Source: Methylotenera_A sp049687015
GTDB taxonomy: Bacteria > Pseudomonadota > Gammaproteobacteria > Burkholderiales > Methylophilaceae
Direction: 5' to 3'
Assembly (NCBI GenBank): GCA_049687015.1
Contig: JBAVIP010000050.1
Span: 62,001-126,000, forward strand
Length of the DNA stretch: 64,000 nt
Shown here: positions 41,953 to 51,967 of the stretch, piece by piece
Layout: each line of letters starts with the position of its first letter
Numbering within the stretch: position 1 is the first letter of the stretch
Position numbers and translations under genes: made by a program
Notes under the pieces: generated by a model
The model's database searches: none
What the model was told of the DNA's origin: nothing
The model's input: only the letters and a program-made list of their open reading frames with translations

Positions 41953-43191
41953 CTAAAAATTTCCCTGAAACCAACTCTTCATCTTGTCAAAAATCCTGCC
42001 GACCGGGCTAGATTCCATCTGCCCACTCAAATGGCGCTCCAATTGCTGCTTACCCATTAAAATCAGGCCCACCGCCGTGGCATACCTTGGATTACCGACC
42101 ACCTCAGATAACCCACCAACATAGCGCGGCATGCCCATACGCACAGGCATGTGGAAAATTTCTTCGCCCAGCTCGATCATGCCTCGCATCATCGCCGAGC
42201 CGCCTGTAATTACAATGCCGGAAGCAATCATTTCTTCCATGCCGCTTCTTCTAAGCTCTTGCAACACCAGCTCATAAAGCTCTACCACACGCGGCTCAAT
42301 CACCTCTGCCAGTGTTTGTATCGACAACTGGCGAGCTTCGCGGCCATCCACACCAGGCACTTCTACCACTTCGCGTGCGTCAGCTAATTGACGAAGCGCA
42401 CAGCCATATTTAATTTTGATATCCTCCGCGGATTGCGTCGGTGTGCGGAAGGCTACGGCTACATCATTGGTAATCTGGTCGCCCGCAATTGCAATCACCG
42501 CGGTATGGCGAATAGCCCCATTTTTGAAGACAGCTATATCGGTGGTACCGCCGCCAATATCCACCAGGCAAACACCAAGCTCTTTCTCATCTTCGGTCAG
42601 TACGGCAATGCTTGAAGCGAGCGGCTGCAAGATCAAATCGCTTACTTCCAAGCCGCAGCGCTTAATACATTTCACAATGTTTTGTGCGGCCGCAACTGCG
42701 CCGGTGACAATATGCACCTTCACTTCCAGCTTCATTCCGCTCATGCCTAATGGTTCGCGCACATCATCTTGGCCATCGATAATAAATTCTTGTGTGAGAA
42801 TATGCAGAATCTGCTGATCTGCAGGTAATGCAACAGCCCGCGCGGTTTCTACCACGCGATCCACATCCATTTGCGTGACTTCGGCATCCTTAATTTTCAC
42901 CATGCCATGCGAATTCAGGCTTTTAATATGGCTACCGGCGATGCCGGTAAACACGGTTTTAATTTTGCAATCCGCCATTAACTCGGCTTCTTCCAGCGAA
43001 CGTTGAATCGCCTGCATGGTCGAATCGATATTAATTACCACCCCCTTTTTCAAGCCGCGCGAGGGGTGTTGCCCAAGGCCAATCACCTTCAAAGTGCCCT
43101 CTGGCAGCAGCTCAGCTACGATGGTCACAATTTTAGATGTGCCGATATCCAACCCGACGATCAGGTTTTTATCTTCACGAACTTTACTCAT
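41953..43191 (-). CDS. ftsA: Cell division protein FtsA
   Basis: The 412-residue actin-like ATPase anchors FtsZ filaments to the membrane. The nucleotide-binding start NLIVGLDIGTSKIVTIVAEL, VCLVDIGGGTTDIAVF, and GIVITGGSAMMRGMIELGEE are visible. The C-terminal amphipathic membrane helix is represented by the end IFDKMKSWFQGNF. ATG 43191 is preceded by GGGAG. It lies 27 bases after ftsQ. Confidence 0.98.
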   Translation of the reverse strand: MSKVREDKNLIVGLDIGTSKIVTIVAELLPEGTLKVIGLGQHPSRGLKKGVVINIDSTMQAIQRSLEEAELMADCKIKTVFTGIAGSHIKSLNSHGMVKIKDAEVTQMDVDRVVETARAVALPADQQILHILTQEFIIDGQDDVREPLGMSGMKLEVKVHIVTGAVAAAQNIVKCIKRCGLEVSDLILQPLASSIAVLTEDEKELGVCLVDIGGGTTDIAVFKNGAIRHTAVIAIAGDQITNDVAVAFRTPTQSAEDIKIKYGCALRQLADAREVVEVPGVDGREARQLSIQTLAEVIEPRVVELYELVLQELRRSGMEEMIASGIVITGGSAMMRGMIELGEEIFHMPVRMGMPRYVGGLSEVVGNPRYATAVGLILMGKQQLERHLSGQMESSPVGRIFDKMKSWFQGNF

Positions 43192-43218
43192 GTTTTACTC
43201 CCTTTTTCATTCTTTAAG

Positions 43219-43980
43219 TCATGCCTTGACTGGCACTGCTAGTGTTGCTTTTGTTGGTAATGGTTTAGCTGCAGCAGGCTTTAATCCAATGGGCTTACGC
43301 ACCGCAAACCCATTCGGGTAGCGCAAGTCGGCATACACCACTTTCACATTTAATTGGCTAAGCGTAGATTTATAAGCATTTGCGAACTTGTCCAATCTAG
43401 CCTCCATATCCACGCGGCCTAAGGCAATTAACAAGCCTTTATTGGTTTTAATCTCCCAGGCGCGGCGCGGCGATAATGTCACTTGTGCGATTTTGATATC
43501 CGCTTTATTTAAAATCTGGCTATAGTTGCCATAACTTTTAGTCACTTCCATTACCCCATCGCCAGGGCCATAAAACACAGGCAGATCGGCATCTGTTGCC
43601 GCTTGAAACAGCTCACCATGTGTATTCACCAGCGCGATATTGCCCCAGCGCGCTAATGCCTGATGTTCTTCAATCACCACATCCAGCTTATCTGGCCAGC
43701 GGCGGCGCACACTCACATTGCGTGCCCACGGCAGTTTCTCGAATGCATCACGGGTTTTAATCAAATCCAATGTAAAAAAATTACCTTTTAAGTGTTTAGC
43801 CACAATTAACTTTATTTGCTCACGATTCACATGCGTTAGCTGTCCATCCACTTTCATTTCACGAATTGGGAAAATGGGCAGGTGCACCACCACAAACAGC
43901 ACCGCATACAGCATCAACACTACCGAGAGCGCAAACAGCAAGTTTGCGATCCAATTCAATAGTCTTGGCTTATTCCACAT
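43219..43980 (-). CDS. ftsQ: Cell division protein FtsQ
   Basis: A 253-residue bitopic membrane protein. A short cytoplasmic start is followed by a transmembrane helix (LLFALSVVLMLYAVLFVVV), the POTRA domain (FPIREMKVDGQLTHVNREQI) and a beta domain ending near FAVRKPIG. FtsQ links FtsB/FtsL to the divisome. The Ala/Pro/Lys-rich tail after residue 235 is unstructured. The start overlaps the ddl end by 11 bases. Confidence 0.95.
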   Translation of the reverse strand: MWNKPRLLNWIANLLFALSVVLMLYAVLFVVVHLPIFPIREMKVDGQLTHVNREQIKLIVAKHLKGNFFTLDLIKTRDAFEKLPWARNVSVRRRWPDKLDVVIEEHQALARWGNIALVNTHGELFQAATDADLPVFYGPGDGVMEVTKSYGNYSQILNKADIKIAQVTLSPRRAWEIKTNKGLLIALGRVDMEARLDKFANAYKSTLSQLNVKVVYADLRYPNGFAVRKPIGLKPAAAKPLPTKATLAVPVKA

Positions 43981-44920
43981 TGCTTTCTTTCAACGTCATG
44001 CCTAAAATTTTTACCACTAACTCATCAAAACTAATGCCTGCCGCCTTGGCTGCCATTGGCACTAGGCTGTGGTCAGTCATGCCGGGGCTGGTATTCACTT
44101 CCAAAAAGTAATGTTCTCCTGCCTCATCCATTAAAAAATCCACTCGCCCCCAGCCCCTGCAACCTACGGCGCGAAAGGCTTGTAATGCCTCTTGCTGAAT
44201 TTGGGCTTCTTTTTCTACACTCAAACCGCAAGGGCACAGGTATTCGGTGTCATCACGTAAATATTTGGCTTCATAATCGTAAAATTCATTTTTCGGCACG
44301 ATGCGCACTATTGGCAGCGGCATCAGCCCTAGCTTGGAATCTTCCAGAATACCCACGGTGTATTCGCCGCCACCTATATATTTTTCTGCAATCACCAAAG
44401 GGTCTGCCTTGACAGCCAATAAATATGCGGCTTGCAGAGCACCTTTTTGTTTCACTTTTGTAATGCCGATACTCGAGCCTTCATTGGCTGGCTTCACAAA
44501 CAGCGGCAAGCCTAATTTCTGCTCAATCGCGGCAAAATCACTCTGCGCATTCACCAATTCAAAATCTGGCGTTTTTATATTCAATACGCGCCACAACAAT
44601 TTTGTGCGCCATTTGTCCATGCCCAGACTGGAAGCCATCACGCCGCTGCCGGTGTACGGAATACCCATTAATTCCAGCGCGCCTTGTATCGTGCCATCCT
44701 CGCCATAACGGCCGTGCAGCGAGATAAATGCGCAATCAAAACCCTCCAGCCCATGCAGAGGGAGCTCTGCCGGATCGAACGCATGCGCATCCACCCCCTG
44801 GCGCAGCAAAGCCGCCAATACTGCAGAGCCACTTTTAAGCGACACTTCACGCTCGTCTGATTTTCCGCCAAACAGCACGGCTACCTTGCCAAATTGATTA
44901 GATTCTTTATGCATATTCAC
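43970..44920 (-). CDS. ddl: D-alanine--D-alanine ligase
   Basis: A 316-residue ATP-grasp enzyme making D-Ala-D-Ala for peptidoglycan. AVLFGGKSDEREVSLKSG at the start, the ATP-binding PLFVKPANEGSSIGITKV, and the C-terminal metal-binding DFLMDEAGEHYFLEVNTSPG are intact. GTG 44920 opens the frame and overlaps murB by 14 bases; ATG 44914 (MHKESNQF) is an equally likely start. Confidence 0.97.
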   Translation of the reverse strand: MNMHKESNQFGKVAVLFGGKSDEREVSLKSGSAVLAALLRQGVDAHAFDPAELPLHGLEGFDCAFISLHGRYGEDGTIQGALELMGIPYTGSGVMASSLGMDKWRTKLLWRVLNIKTPDFELVNAQSDFAAIEQKLGLPLFVKPANEGSSIGITKVKQKGALQAAYLLAVKADPLVIAEKYIGGGEYTVGILEDSKLGLMPLPIVRIVPKNEFYDYEAKYLRDDTEYLCPCGLSVEKEAQIQQEALQAFRAVGCRGWGRVDFLMDEAGEHYFLEVNTSPGMTDHSLVPMAAKAAGISFDELVVKILGMTLKESNVE

Positions 44921-45794
44921 CGATCACCCTCACCTCTTGCTGCAACGCCACACCTTGTTTTTCCAATACCGTGTCTTTCATATGCCGAATCAGCAGCTCG
45001 ATATCCAGCGCAGTGGCATTGTCCAGATTCACTATAAAATTAGCGTGCTTAGGTGACACCTGCGCGCCGCCAATCTGGTAGCCTTTTAAGCCACTGGCCT
45101 CGATTAACCTTGCCGCAAAGTCGCCATGCGGGTTTCTGAAGGTAGAGCCTGCGCTTGGCAAGTTAAGCGGCTGGCTGGCCAACCGGGTTGCTAACAAGTT
45201 TTTAATTTTCTGCAGTGATTCATCTGCATTTCCTGGCTCCAGTTTGAACCAGGCACCCAAAAACCACTCGTCCGGAATTGGCATTTCCACATGGCGGTAG
45301 CTCGGAATAAACTCAGAGGCATTACGCACATGTGTGTTTCCATGCCGATCGATAGTCAATACCTGATGCACGATGTTCCAGGTTTCCGAGCCGTAACAGC
45401 CTGCATTCATGGCCAAGGCACCACCTACCGTGCCTGGGATGCCCGCCATAAACTCTGCACCTTGCCTGAACTGACGTGCACAGAATCTGGCTAATTTTCC
45501 ACATGGCACGCCCGCTTCGGCATAGATGTATTTTCCATCCACTCTCAAATCGCTCAGCGCCTGGTGCATCACGATCACCGTGCCGCGCACACCGCCATCG
45601 CGCACCAGCAGATTACTGCCTAAGCCCATAAAATAAACAGGTTCAGCCTGATCCAGCGTTTGCATGAAGGTCTGCAATTCCTTCAGGTTTTCCGCTATGA
45701 ACAAGCGATCGGCACTGCCCCCCACACGCCAGCTGGTATAACGGGCAAGCGGCTCATTTTTAAGTAACTGTGACTGCACTTCTTGTTGCGTCAT
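44907..45794 (-). CDS. murB: UDP-N-acetylenolpyruvoylglucosamine reductase
   Basis: A 295-residue FAD/NADPH enzyme that completes UDP-MurNAc. It has the short type I layout: YTSWRVGGSADRLF, FMGLGSNLLVRDGGVRG, GIPGTVGGALAMNAGCYG, and GSTFRNPHGDFAARLIEASG, then GAQVSPKHANFIVN. ATG 45794 overlaps the murC stop by one base (TGATG). A TTG one codon upstream is less likely. Confidence 0.97.
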   Translation of the reverse strand: MTQQEVQSQLLKNEPLARYTSWRVGGSADRLFIAENLKELQTFMQTLDQAEPVYFMGLGSNLLVRDGGVRGTVIVMHQALSDLRVDGKYIYAEAGVPCGKLARFCARQFRQGAEFMAGIPGTVGGALAMNAGCYGSETWNIVHQVLTIDRHGNTHVRNASEFIPSYRHVEMPIPDEWFLGAWFKLEPGNADESLQKIKNLLATRLASQPLNLPSAGSTFRNPHGDFAARLIEASGLKGYQIGGAQVSPKHANFIVNLDNATALDIELLIRHMKDTVLEKQGVALQQEVRVIGEYA

Positions 45795-47203
45795 CAATCT
45801 GCCAACTCCTTCGTTTTAGCGGCAACGTGGCCGATGGAGCCGGCGCCCATCACAATCACTACATCACCGGCTTGCGCCGTATTCAAAATGGCTTCAGGTA
45901 GCGCATCAGTCGTTTCCACAAATTGCGGCTCCACCTTGCCTGCTACCCGAATCGCGCGAATCAGGGCACGTGTATCAGCCGCAACAATCGGCGCTTCGCC
46001 TGCGGAATACACTTCGGTCAACAACACTGCATCGGCGGTGGAGAGCACATGCACAAAATCTTCGAAACAATCGCGCGTTCTGGTAAAACGATGTGGCTGG
46101 AACGCCATGACTAATCTGCGGTTAGGAAACGCGCCACGCGCAGCGGCAATTACCGCCTGCATCTCAACGGGATGATGTCCGTAATCATCAATCAAGGTAA
46201 ACGTGCCGCCTGGTTTACCATCAGAAGGCTTCGCCCTGACTTCGCCATAACGCTCAAAGCGGCGACCCACGCCTTTAAAATCTGCGAGCGCTTTGATAAT
46301 AAATTTATCCTCAATATTCAACTCACTAGCAATAGCAATCGCGGCTAAAGCGTTCAACACATAGTGGTTGCCCGGCAGGTTTAAAGTCACGTCAAATGTC
46401 GTGGTCACGCCGTTAATACGATCAACTGTAAAGTGCATCTTGCCGTTATCCGCGCGCACATTTCTGGCGCGAATACGCGCATCCTCAGAAAAGCCATACG
46501 TCATCACAGGCTTGGTTACGCGCGGCAAAATCTCGCGGATATTGGCGTCATCCACACACACCACTGCCATGCCCCAGAACGGCAGCTGCTGCAAAAACTC
46601 TACAAACGCGCTTTTAAGCTTATCAAAGCTGTGCTCATAAGTGTCCATATGGTCCTGATCGATATTGGTCACCACCGCCATCACCGGTGCCAAATGCAGG
46701 AACGAAGCGTCTGATTCATCCGCCTCGGCGACAATATATTCACCGCTGCCAAGGCGCGCATTGGCGCTAGCAGCTTCGAGCTTGCCGCCAATCACAAAGG
46801 TTGGGTCCATGCCCGCTTCCGCCAGAATACTGGCTATCAGGCTGGTCGTGGTCGTTTTGCCGTGCGTCCCCGCTACCGCAATGCCTTGTCTAAAGCGCAT
46901 GAGTTCTGCCAGCATGAGCGCGCGCGGCACTACTGGGATGTTCTTGGCGCGCGCCGCGATAATTTCTGGATTTTTCTCATTCACTGCAGAAGACACCACG
47001 ACCACATCTGCCACGTTCAAGTTTTCTGTTGCATGACCCTGGTAAATCCTGGCGCCAAAGCCCGCCAAACGCTGTGTAGTAGCGTTGCTGGCCAAGTCAG
47101 AGCCCGAAACTTCAAAGCCTAAATTGATCAGCACCTCGGCAATGCCGCTCATGCCGGCGCCGCCAATACCCACAAAATGCACGTTTTTTACTTTATGCTT
47201 CAT
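45794..47203 (-). CDS. murC: UDP-N-acetylmuramate--L-alanine ligase
   Basis: A 469-residue Mur ligase adding L-Ala to UDP-MurNAc. The start MKHKVKNVHFVGIGGAGMSG, the P-loop AVAGTHGKTTTTSLIASIL, and the C-terminal FQPHRFTRTRDCFEDF and VIVMGAGSIGH are present. ATG 47203 is chosen because it overlaps the murG stop (ATGA) and begins the family sequence; the frame is open six codons further. Overlaps murB downstream. Confidence 0.98.
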   Translation of the reverse strand: MKHKVKNVHFVGIGGAGMSGIAEVLINLGFEVSGSDLASNATTQRLAGFGARIYQGHATENLNVADVVVVSSAVNEKNPEIIAARAKNIPVVPRALMLAELMRFRQGIAVAGTHGKTTTTSLIASILAEAGMDPTFVIGGKLEAASANARLGSGEYIVAEADESDASFLHLAPVMAVVTNIDQDHMDTYEHSFDKLKSAFVEFLQQLPFWGMAVVCVDDANIREILPRVTKPVMTYGFSEDARIRARNVRADNGKMHFTVDRINGVTTTFDVTLNLPGNHYVLNALAAIAIASELNIEDKFIIKALADFKGVGRRFERYGEVRAKPSDGKPGGTFTLIDDYGHHPVEMQAVIAAARGAFPNRRLVMAFQPHRFTRTRDCFEDFVHVLSTADAVLLTEVYSAGEAPIVAADTRALIRAIRVAGKVEPQFVETTDALPEAILNTAQAGDVVIVMGAGSIGHVAAKTKELAD

Positions 47204-48294
47204 GCGGCCACCTCCATACAAATTTTTGCAACCGTTTGTGTAGCTTCCGGCTTGGCCAATTTTTTGGCTTTAATGGCCATCTCCAGGCACGCCTCACGGG
47301 TTAAGCTGCGCAAAATTTCTGTCGCTTTCTGTACATTAAATTCCGTTTGTTGAATCAATATGGCTGCGCCCGCATCACTCAAATATTTCGCGTTATAGGT
47401 TTGATGGTCATCCACCGCATAAGGGAAAGGCACCAGCACACTCGCCACGCCTACACAGGCCAGTTCAGCAACCGTGAGCGCGCCTGCACGACAAATCACC
47501 ACGTCTGCCCAGGCGTACATTTCGGCCATGTTGTTAATAAAAGCTTTTGTATCCGCCTGTACGCCAGCCGCCTGATAATTCGCCTGCAGCACTGCGATAT
47601 GTTTTTCACCCGCTTGATGCACTATTTCTGGTCTTTCCTGTTCTGGCAACCCAGCCAGTGCTTTTGGCAACACTTCGTTCAAGGCAGCGGCGCCTAGACT
47701 GCCGCCGACCACTAACAACCTGAGCTTTCCGGAGCGTGCCTGATACCGCTGCTCCGGCGCCGCTAATTGCGTGATGTCGTGCCGCACCGGGTTACCTACT
47801 AACTCTGCCCTGCTGCCGAAAGCAGAGGGGAATGCCGCCAGCACTTTATTGGCGATTAAACCTAAAGTTTTATTGGTTAATCCTGCAATAGAGTTTTGCT
47901 CATGAATTACGAGTGGTTTATTTAGCAGCTTCGCCATCAATCCACCCGGAAAGGCTGCAAATCCGCCCATTCCCAGCACTACGTTGGGCCTATGTTTACG
48001 AATGGCGGCAAAACTTTGTTTAAATGCTATGACCAATTTAACCGGCAACAACACCCACCCCAGCAGGCCTTTGCCGCGTACACCGCGCATCGTTATCATG
48101 GCCTTGCTGTAATTTTTACCTTCAATCAGCCTGTTCTCCATGCCACCCTCTGTGGCCAGCCAGACGACATTCCAGCCATGCTCTTTCATATAATCCGCAA
48201 CCGCCATGGCAGGGTATACATGGCCGCCCGTACCGCCCGCCATCACCATCAGCGTGCCTGAGCCGTATTGCGTGATTGGTGATGAAAACATCAT
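47200..48294 (-). CDS. murG: UDP-GlcNAc:lipid I N-acetylglucosaminyltransferase
   Basis: A 364-residue membrane-associated GT28 glycosyltransferase making lipid II from lipid I. The N-terminal LMVMAGGTGGHVYPAMAVAD, VLGMGGFAAFPGGLMAKLL, VIHEQNSIAG, the sugar-nucleotide loop LRLLVVGGSLGAAALNEVLP and RAGALTVAELACVGVASVLV are all seen. ATG 48294 overlaps the ftsW stop by four bases. Confidence 0.98.
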   Translation of the reverse strand: MMFSSPITQYGSGTLMVMAGGTGGHVYPAMAVADYMKEHGWNVVWLATEGGMENRLIEGKNYSKAMITMRGVRGKGLLGWVLLPVKLVIAFKQSFAAIRKHRPNVVLGMGGFAAFPGGLMAKLLNKPLVIHEQNSIAGLTNKTLGLIANKVLAAFPSAFGSRAELVGNPVRHDITQLAAPEQRYQARSGKLRLLVVGGSLGAAALNEVLPKALAGLPEQERPEIVHQAGEKHIAVLQANYQAAGVQADTKAFINNMAEMYAWADVVICRAGALTVAELACVGVASVLVPFPYAVDDHQTYNAKYLSDAGAAILIQQTEFNVQKATEILRSLTREACLEMAIKAKKLAKPEATQTVAKICMEVAA

Positions 48295-49457
48295 GCTGGC
48301 AAACCCTTCTGCAGCCGGCGATTTTCAAAATCAATGCGTAAAAGCACAGCCATCGCGATGCAATTGGCCAGAATGCCACTACCCCCAAACGAGAGCAGCG
48401 GTAGCGTTAAGCCTTTGGTTGGTAGCACGCCCATATTCACGCCGATATTGATAATGCCCTGTACACCCATCCACACGCCCAGGCCCTGTGCCAGCAACGC
48501 AGCAAAATAGCGCTCATTCGCCACTGCCTCTTTGCCGATGCCAAATGCGCGGATCACAATCCAGACAAACAGGCCCAGTACTGTCAGCACACCCACAAAG
48601 CCAAGTTCTTCGGCGATCACTGCTAGCAAAAAATCGGTATGCGCCTCTGGCAGATACAGCAATTTTTCAACGCTCGCGCCCAAACCCACACCGAACCATT
48701 CACCACGCCCAAAGGCGATTAACGCATGCGAAAGTTGATAACCTTTACCGAATGGGTCTGCCCACGGATCCAGAAACCCAATCACGCGCTGTAAGCGGTA
48801 AGGCGAACTCCAGATCAACACATAAATGGCCACAGGCAATAAAGCCAGCAAGCCGGCAAAGATTCTGGCATTGATGCCGCCCAGCCAAAGGATGGAGATA
48901 GAAATCGCCGCAATCACCGCGAATGCCCCAAAATCAGGCTCGCGCAACAGTAAAAATCCGACCAGGACCATCACCGCTACCATCGGTAAAAAACCGCGCA
49001 CTATACTATCCATTTGCGGGGCTTTGCGTACCGCATAATCCGCGACATACATGGCAGCAAACAGCTTCATCAATTCAGAAGGCTGCAAATTGATGACAAA
49101 CAGCGAAAGCCAGCGCTGGCTGCCATTCACATTACGTCCGATGCCAGGAATAAGCACCAGCACCAACAATGCCAGCCCGGCCAGAAACAAATAGGGAGCT
49201 GCCTTTTGCCATAACGCGATGGGAATTTGAAATGACACAAAGGCAGCCGCCAAACCAATCAAGATATAAATGGCCTGGCGAATGAGAAAATAAGTGCTTT
49301 GATGTCCAAGCGCTTTATCGGCCTCGGCAATCGCGATTGAAGCGGAATACACCATGACCAAGCCTAAGCCCAATAGAATAAATGTGACCCACAACAGCAT
49401 CTGGTCATAATTGGGCGCGTTGATGCGCTCACGGTTATTCATGACTGGCGCTAGCAT
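48291..49457 (-). CDS. ftsW: Septal peptidoglycan polymerase FtsW (SEDS family)
   Basis: A 388-residue protein with ten transmembrane helices that polymerises lipid II together with FtsI. SEDS marks are LGLVMVYSASIAIAEA, GSQRWLSLFVINLQPSELMK, AHTDFLLAVIAEELGFVG with the catalytic Asp/Glu loop, and PTKGLTLPLLSFGGSGILAN. The start ATG 49457 overlaps murD by seven bases. Confidence 0.97.
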   Translation of the reverse strand: MLAPVMNNRERINAPNYDQMLLWVTFILLGLGLVMVYSASIAIAEADKALGHQSTYFLIRQAIYILIGLAAAFVSFQIPIALWQKAAPYLFLAGLALLVLVLIPGIGRNVNGSQRWLSLFVINLQPSELMKLFAAMYVADYAVRKAPQMDSIVRGFLPMVAVMVLVGFLLLREPDFGAFAVIAAISISILWLGGINARIFAGLLALLPVAIYVLIWSSPYRLQRVIGFLDPWADPFGKGYQLSHALIAFGRGEWFGVGLGASVEKLLYLPEAHTDFLLAVIAEELGFVGVLTVLGLFVWIVIRAFGIGKEAVANERYFAALLAQGLGVWMGVQGIINIGVNMGVLPTKGLTLPLLSFGGSGILANCIAMAVLLRIDFENRRLQKGLPA

Positions 49458-50851
49458 GAAGCCACCTTTTTATTTTGCTGCGCCAACAGCTTCACCGCAT
49501 CCACAAACACCTCTGCGCGATGCACATAATTTCTGAACATATCGAAACTGGCGCAGGCAGGAGATAACAGTACCGCATCGCCCGCACTGGCAATTTTTTT
49601 AGCGATATTGACCGCTTCCGGCAAATCCGCCGCCCGGTATAAAGGCACTTGTTTTTCTACTGAAGGGGTTGCCAATAACACTGCTTCAATCAATGCAGCA
49701 TCACGGCCAAACAGCACTACGGCACGCGCATTGGCCCGTACGGCTGGTGCCAAGGGTGAAAAATCCTGCCCTTTGCCATCACCGCCTGCAATAAGTACCA
49801 CTTTTTGCGGTTTGTCGTTTTTAGTCATGCCCGCAATTGCTGCGCAAGTCGCGCCCACATTGGTGCCTTTTGAGTCGTCGTAAAAATCAACCTCATCAAT
49901 ATTGGCAATCCATTCCACGCGGTGCGGCAATCCCTTAAAATGACGCAGCGCCTGAATAATCGATGTTTTATCAATGCCAATTGCGCTGCACAACGCGGCC
50001 GCTGCAAGCGCATTAGCCACATTATGTTGACCAGCGATTTTAAGCTCGCTTGTTTTGCATAATTTGCGCTGCCCACTCGCCAGGCAATGCTCTTCTTTAC
50101 ACTCAGCCAAGCCAAAATCACTCATAGTTGGCGCAGCGTTCAGCCCAAAAGTCACTGTATTTTCGTTACGCATGGCCAGCGTTGCAGCATCATCGCGATT
50201 CAAAACACAGGTTTTAGCATGCGCTAAAATACGCGCCTTGGCGGCTATATAATCTGCAAAGCTCGCGTATCTGTCCATGTGATCTTCACACACATTCAAT
50301 ACCGTTGCAGCATCCAGGTTTAAACCATGGGTAGTTTCTAGCTGAAAACTGGAAAGTTCCAGCACATACACATCCGGCGTTTCCATTTGCAAAGCATCTA
50401 AAACCGGCAAACCAATATTGCCTGCCACAATGGTTTTTAAGCCAGCTTCCTTGCAGATTTCACCCACCAAAGTCGTTACTGTGGTTTTGCCGTTTGAGCC
50501 GGTAATACCAATGACTTTTGCGTTTTCCGGCCGGTGCTGAGCAAACAACTCGATATCGCCAATCACCGGAATGCCCTGCTTAACTGCAGCCTGCACGGCA
50601 GGCTCACTCAAAGCCACGCCCGGGCTAATCACGATCAACTCGGCCTGCAATAACACTTCCGGCTGAAACGCTCCTGTATGAATTTCTACCTGCGGCATGC
50701 GTCTGATCACGTCATCCACGCCGGGCGGATTCTCACGCGAATCAGCCACCGACAGAGTAGCGCCCTTAGAGGCAAGCCAACGCAATGCCGACTGCCCTGT
50801 TTCACCAAGGCCCAGCACTAAGACACGTTTATTTTTAAGTTCAACTTTCAT
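49451..50851 (-). CDS. murD: UDP-N-acetylmuramoyl-L-alanine--D-glutamate ligase
   Basis: A 466-residue Mur ligase adding D-glutamate. It has the N-terminal VLVLGLGETGQSALRWLASK, the P-loop IGITGSNGKTTVTTLVGEI, VLELSSFQLETT, and the C-terminal FYDDSKGTNVGATCAAI and LLSPACASFDMFRNY. It lies 12 bases after mraY and overlaps ftsW. Confidence 0.98.
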   Translation of the reverse strand: MKVELKNKRVLVLGLGETGQSALRWLASKGATLSVADSRENPPGVDDVIRRMPQVEIHTGAFQPEVLLQAELIVISPGVALSEPAVQAAVKQGIPVIGDIELFAQHRPENAKVIGITGSNGKTTVTTLVGEICKEAGLKTIVAGNIGLPVLDALQMETPDVYVLELSSFQLETTHGLNLDAATVLNVCEDHMDRYASFADYIAAKARILAHAKTCVLNRDDAATLAMRNENTVTFGLNAAPTMSDFGLAECKEEHCLASGQRKLCKTSELKIAGQHNVANALAAAALCSAIGIDKTSIIQALRHFKGLPHRVEWIANIDEVDFYDDSKGTNVGATCAAIAGMTKNDKPQKVVLIAGGDGKGQDFSPLAPAVRANARAVVLFGRDAALIEAVLLATPSVEKQVPLYRAADLPEAVNIAKKIASAGDAVLLSPACASFDMFRNYVHRAEVFVDAVKLLAQQNKKVASC

Positions 50852-50863
50852 TTTTTGTATTGG

Positions 50864-51967
50864 TCATCTCAGTTTCAGCGTTGAAAGCCCTACCAGCACC
50901 AGCATCATGGTAATAATCCAGAACCGCACCACGACTTGTGTCTCCTTCCAGCCTTTTTGCTCATAGTGATGATGCAAGGGCGCCATTAAGAAGATACGCT
51001 GCCCGACCCCCGTCTTATGTTTGGTGTACTTGAAATACATGACCTGCAGCGCGACCGAGAAGGTTTCCACCACAAACACGCCGCCCATAATAAACAGCAC
51101 GATTTCCTGCCGCACAATGACGGCCACCACGCCCAGCGCAGCGCCCAAGGCCAGCGCACCTACATCGCCCATGAACACTTCGGCCGGATAGGCGTTAAAC
51201 CACAGGAAACCCAGGCCAGCACCCGCCATGGCGGCGCAAAACACCATCAGCTCGCCTGCCCCCGCCACGTATGGAATACCCAAATATTTTGAAAAATACA
51301 AATGCCCCGCCACATAAGCAAATATGGCAAGTGCACTGCCCACCATCACAGTGGGCAAAATCGCCAGGCCATCCAGCCCGTCGGTAAGATTCACCGCATT
51401 GCTGCTGCCGACAATCACCAGATAGGTCAGCACAATAAAGCCGACAGCGCTTAAAGGCAGCACCAAGTGTTTGAAGAAGGGGAAAATCAATGTAGTTTCT
51501 ACTGGCGTTACGGATGTTTTGAACAAAAAGATTGCCACGCCCAAACCAATCACGCTTTGCCAGAAATACTTGGCCTTGGCCGATAAGCCTTTAGGGTTCT
51601 TATGAACCACTTTGCGGTAGTCATCTACCCAGCCAACCGCGCCGAAACCAAGCGTGGTCACCAGCACCACCCAGATATACTTGTTATGTAAATCACCCCA
51701 TAACAAGGTGGCAATAGCAATCGCCACCAGTATTAGTGCGCCGCCCATGGTGGGCGTTCCAGCCTTGATTAAATGCGTTTGCGGCCCATCGTCACGTACC
51801 GCCTGGCCAACCTTGTACTCAGTCAGTTTGCGTATCATTTTTGGGCCCACCATAAATGAAATGATGAGCGCAGTCAGTGTTGCCAAAACCGCGCGCAACG
51901 TGATGTAATTAAACACATTGAAGCCGCGAATATCGTGCGCCAACCAGCGAGTAAGTTCTAGCAGCAT
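50864..51967 (-). CDS. mraY: Phospho-N-acetylmuramoyl-pentapeptide transferase
   Basis: A 367-residue polytopic membrane enzyme forming lipid I from UDP-MurNAc-pentapeptide and undecaprenyl phosphate. Motifs are DDGPQTHLIKAGTPTMGGAL, VDDYRKV, the catalytic NAVNLTDGLDGLAILP, FMGDVGALALGAALG, and the late HHHYEQKGWKETQVVVRFW. Start overlaps murF by ten bases. Confidence 0.98.
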   Translation of the reverse strand: MLLELTRWLAHDIRGFNVFNYITLRAVLATLTALIISFMVGPKMIRKLTEYKVGQAVRDDGPQTHLIKAGTPTMGGALILVAIAIATLLWGDLHNKYIWVVLVTTLGFGAVGWVDDYRKVVHKNPKGLSAKAKYFWQSVIGLGVAIFLFKTSVTPVETTLIFPFFKHLVLPLSAVGFIVLTYLVIVGSSNAVNLTDGLDGLAILPTVMVGSALAIFAYVAGHLYFSKYLGIPYVAGAGELMVFCAAMAGAGLGFLWFNAYPAEVFMGDVGALALGAALGVVAVIVRQEIVLFIMGGVFVVETFSVALQVMYFKYTKHKTGVGQRIFLMAPLHHHYEQKGWKETQVVVRFWIITMMLVLVGLSTLKLR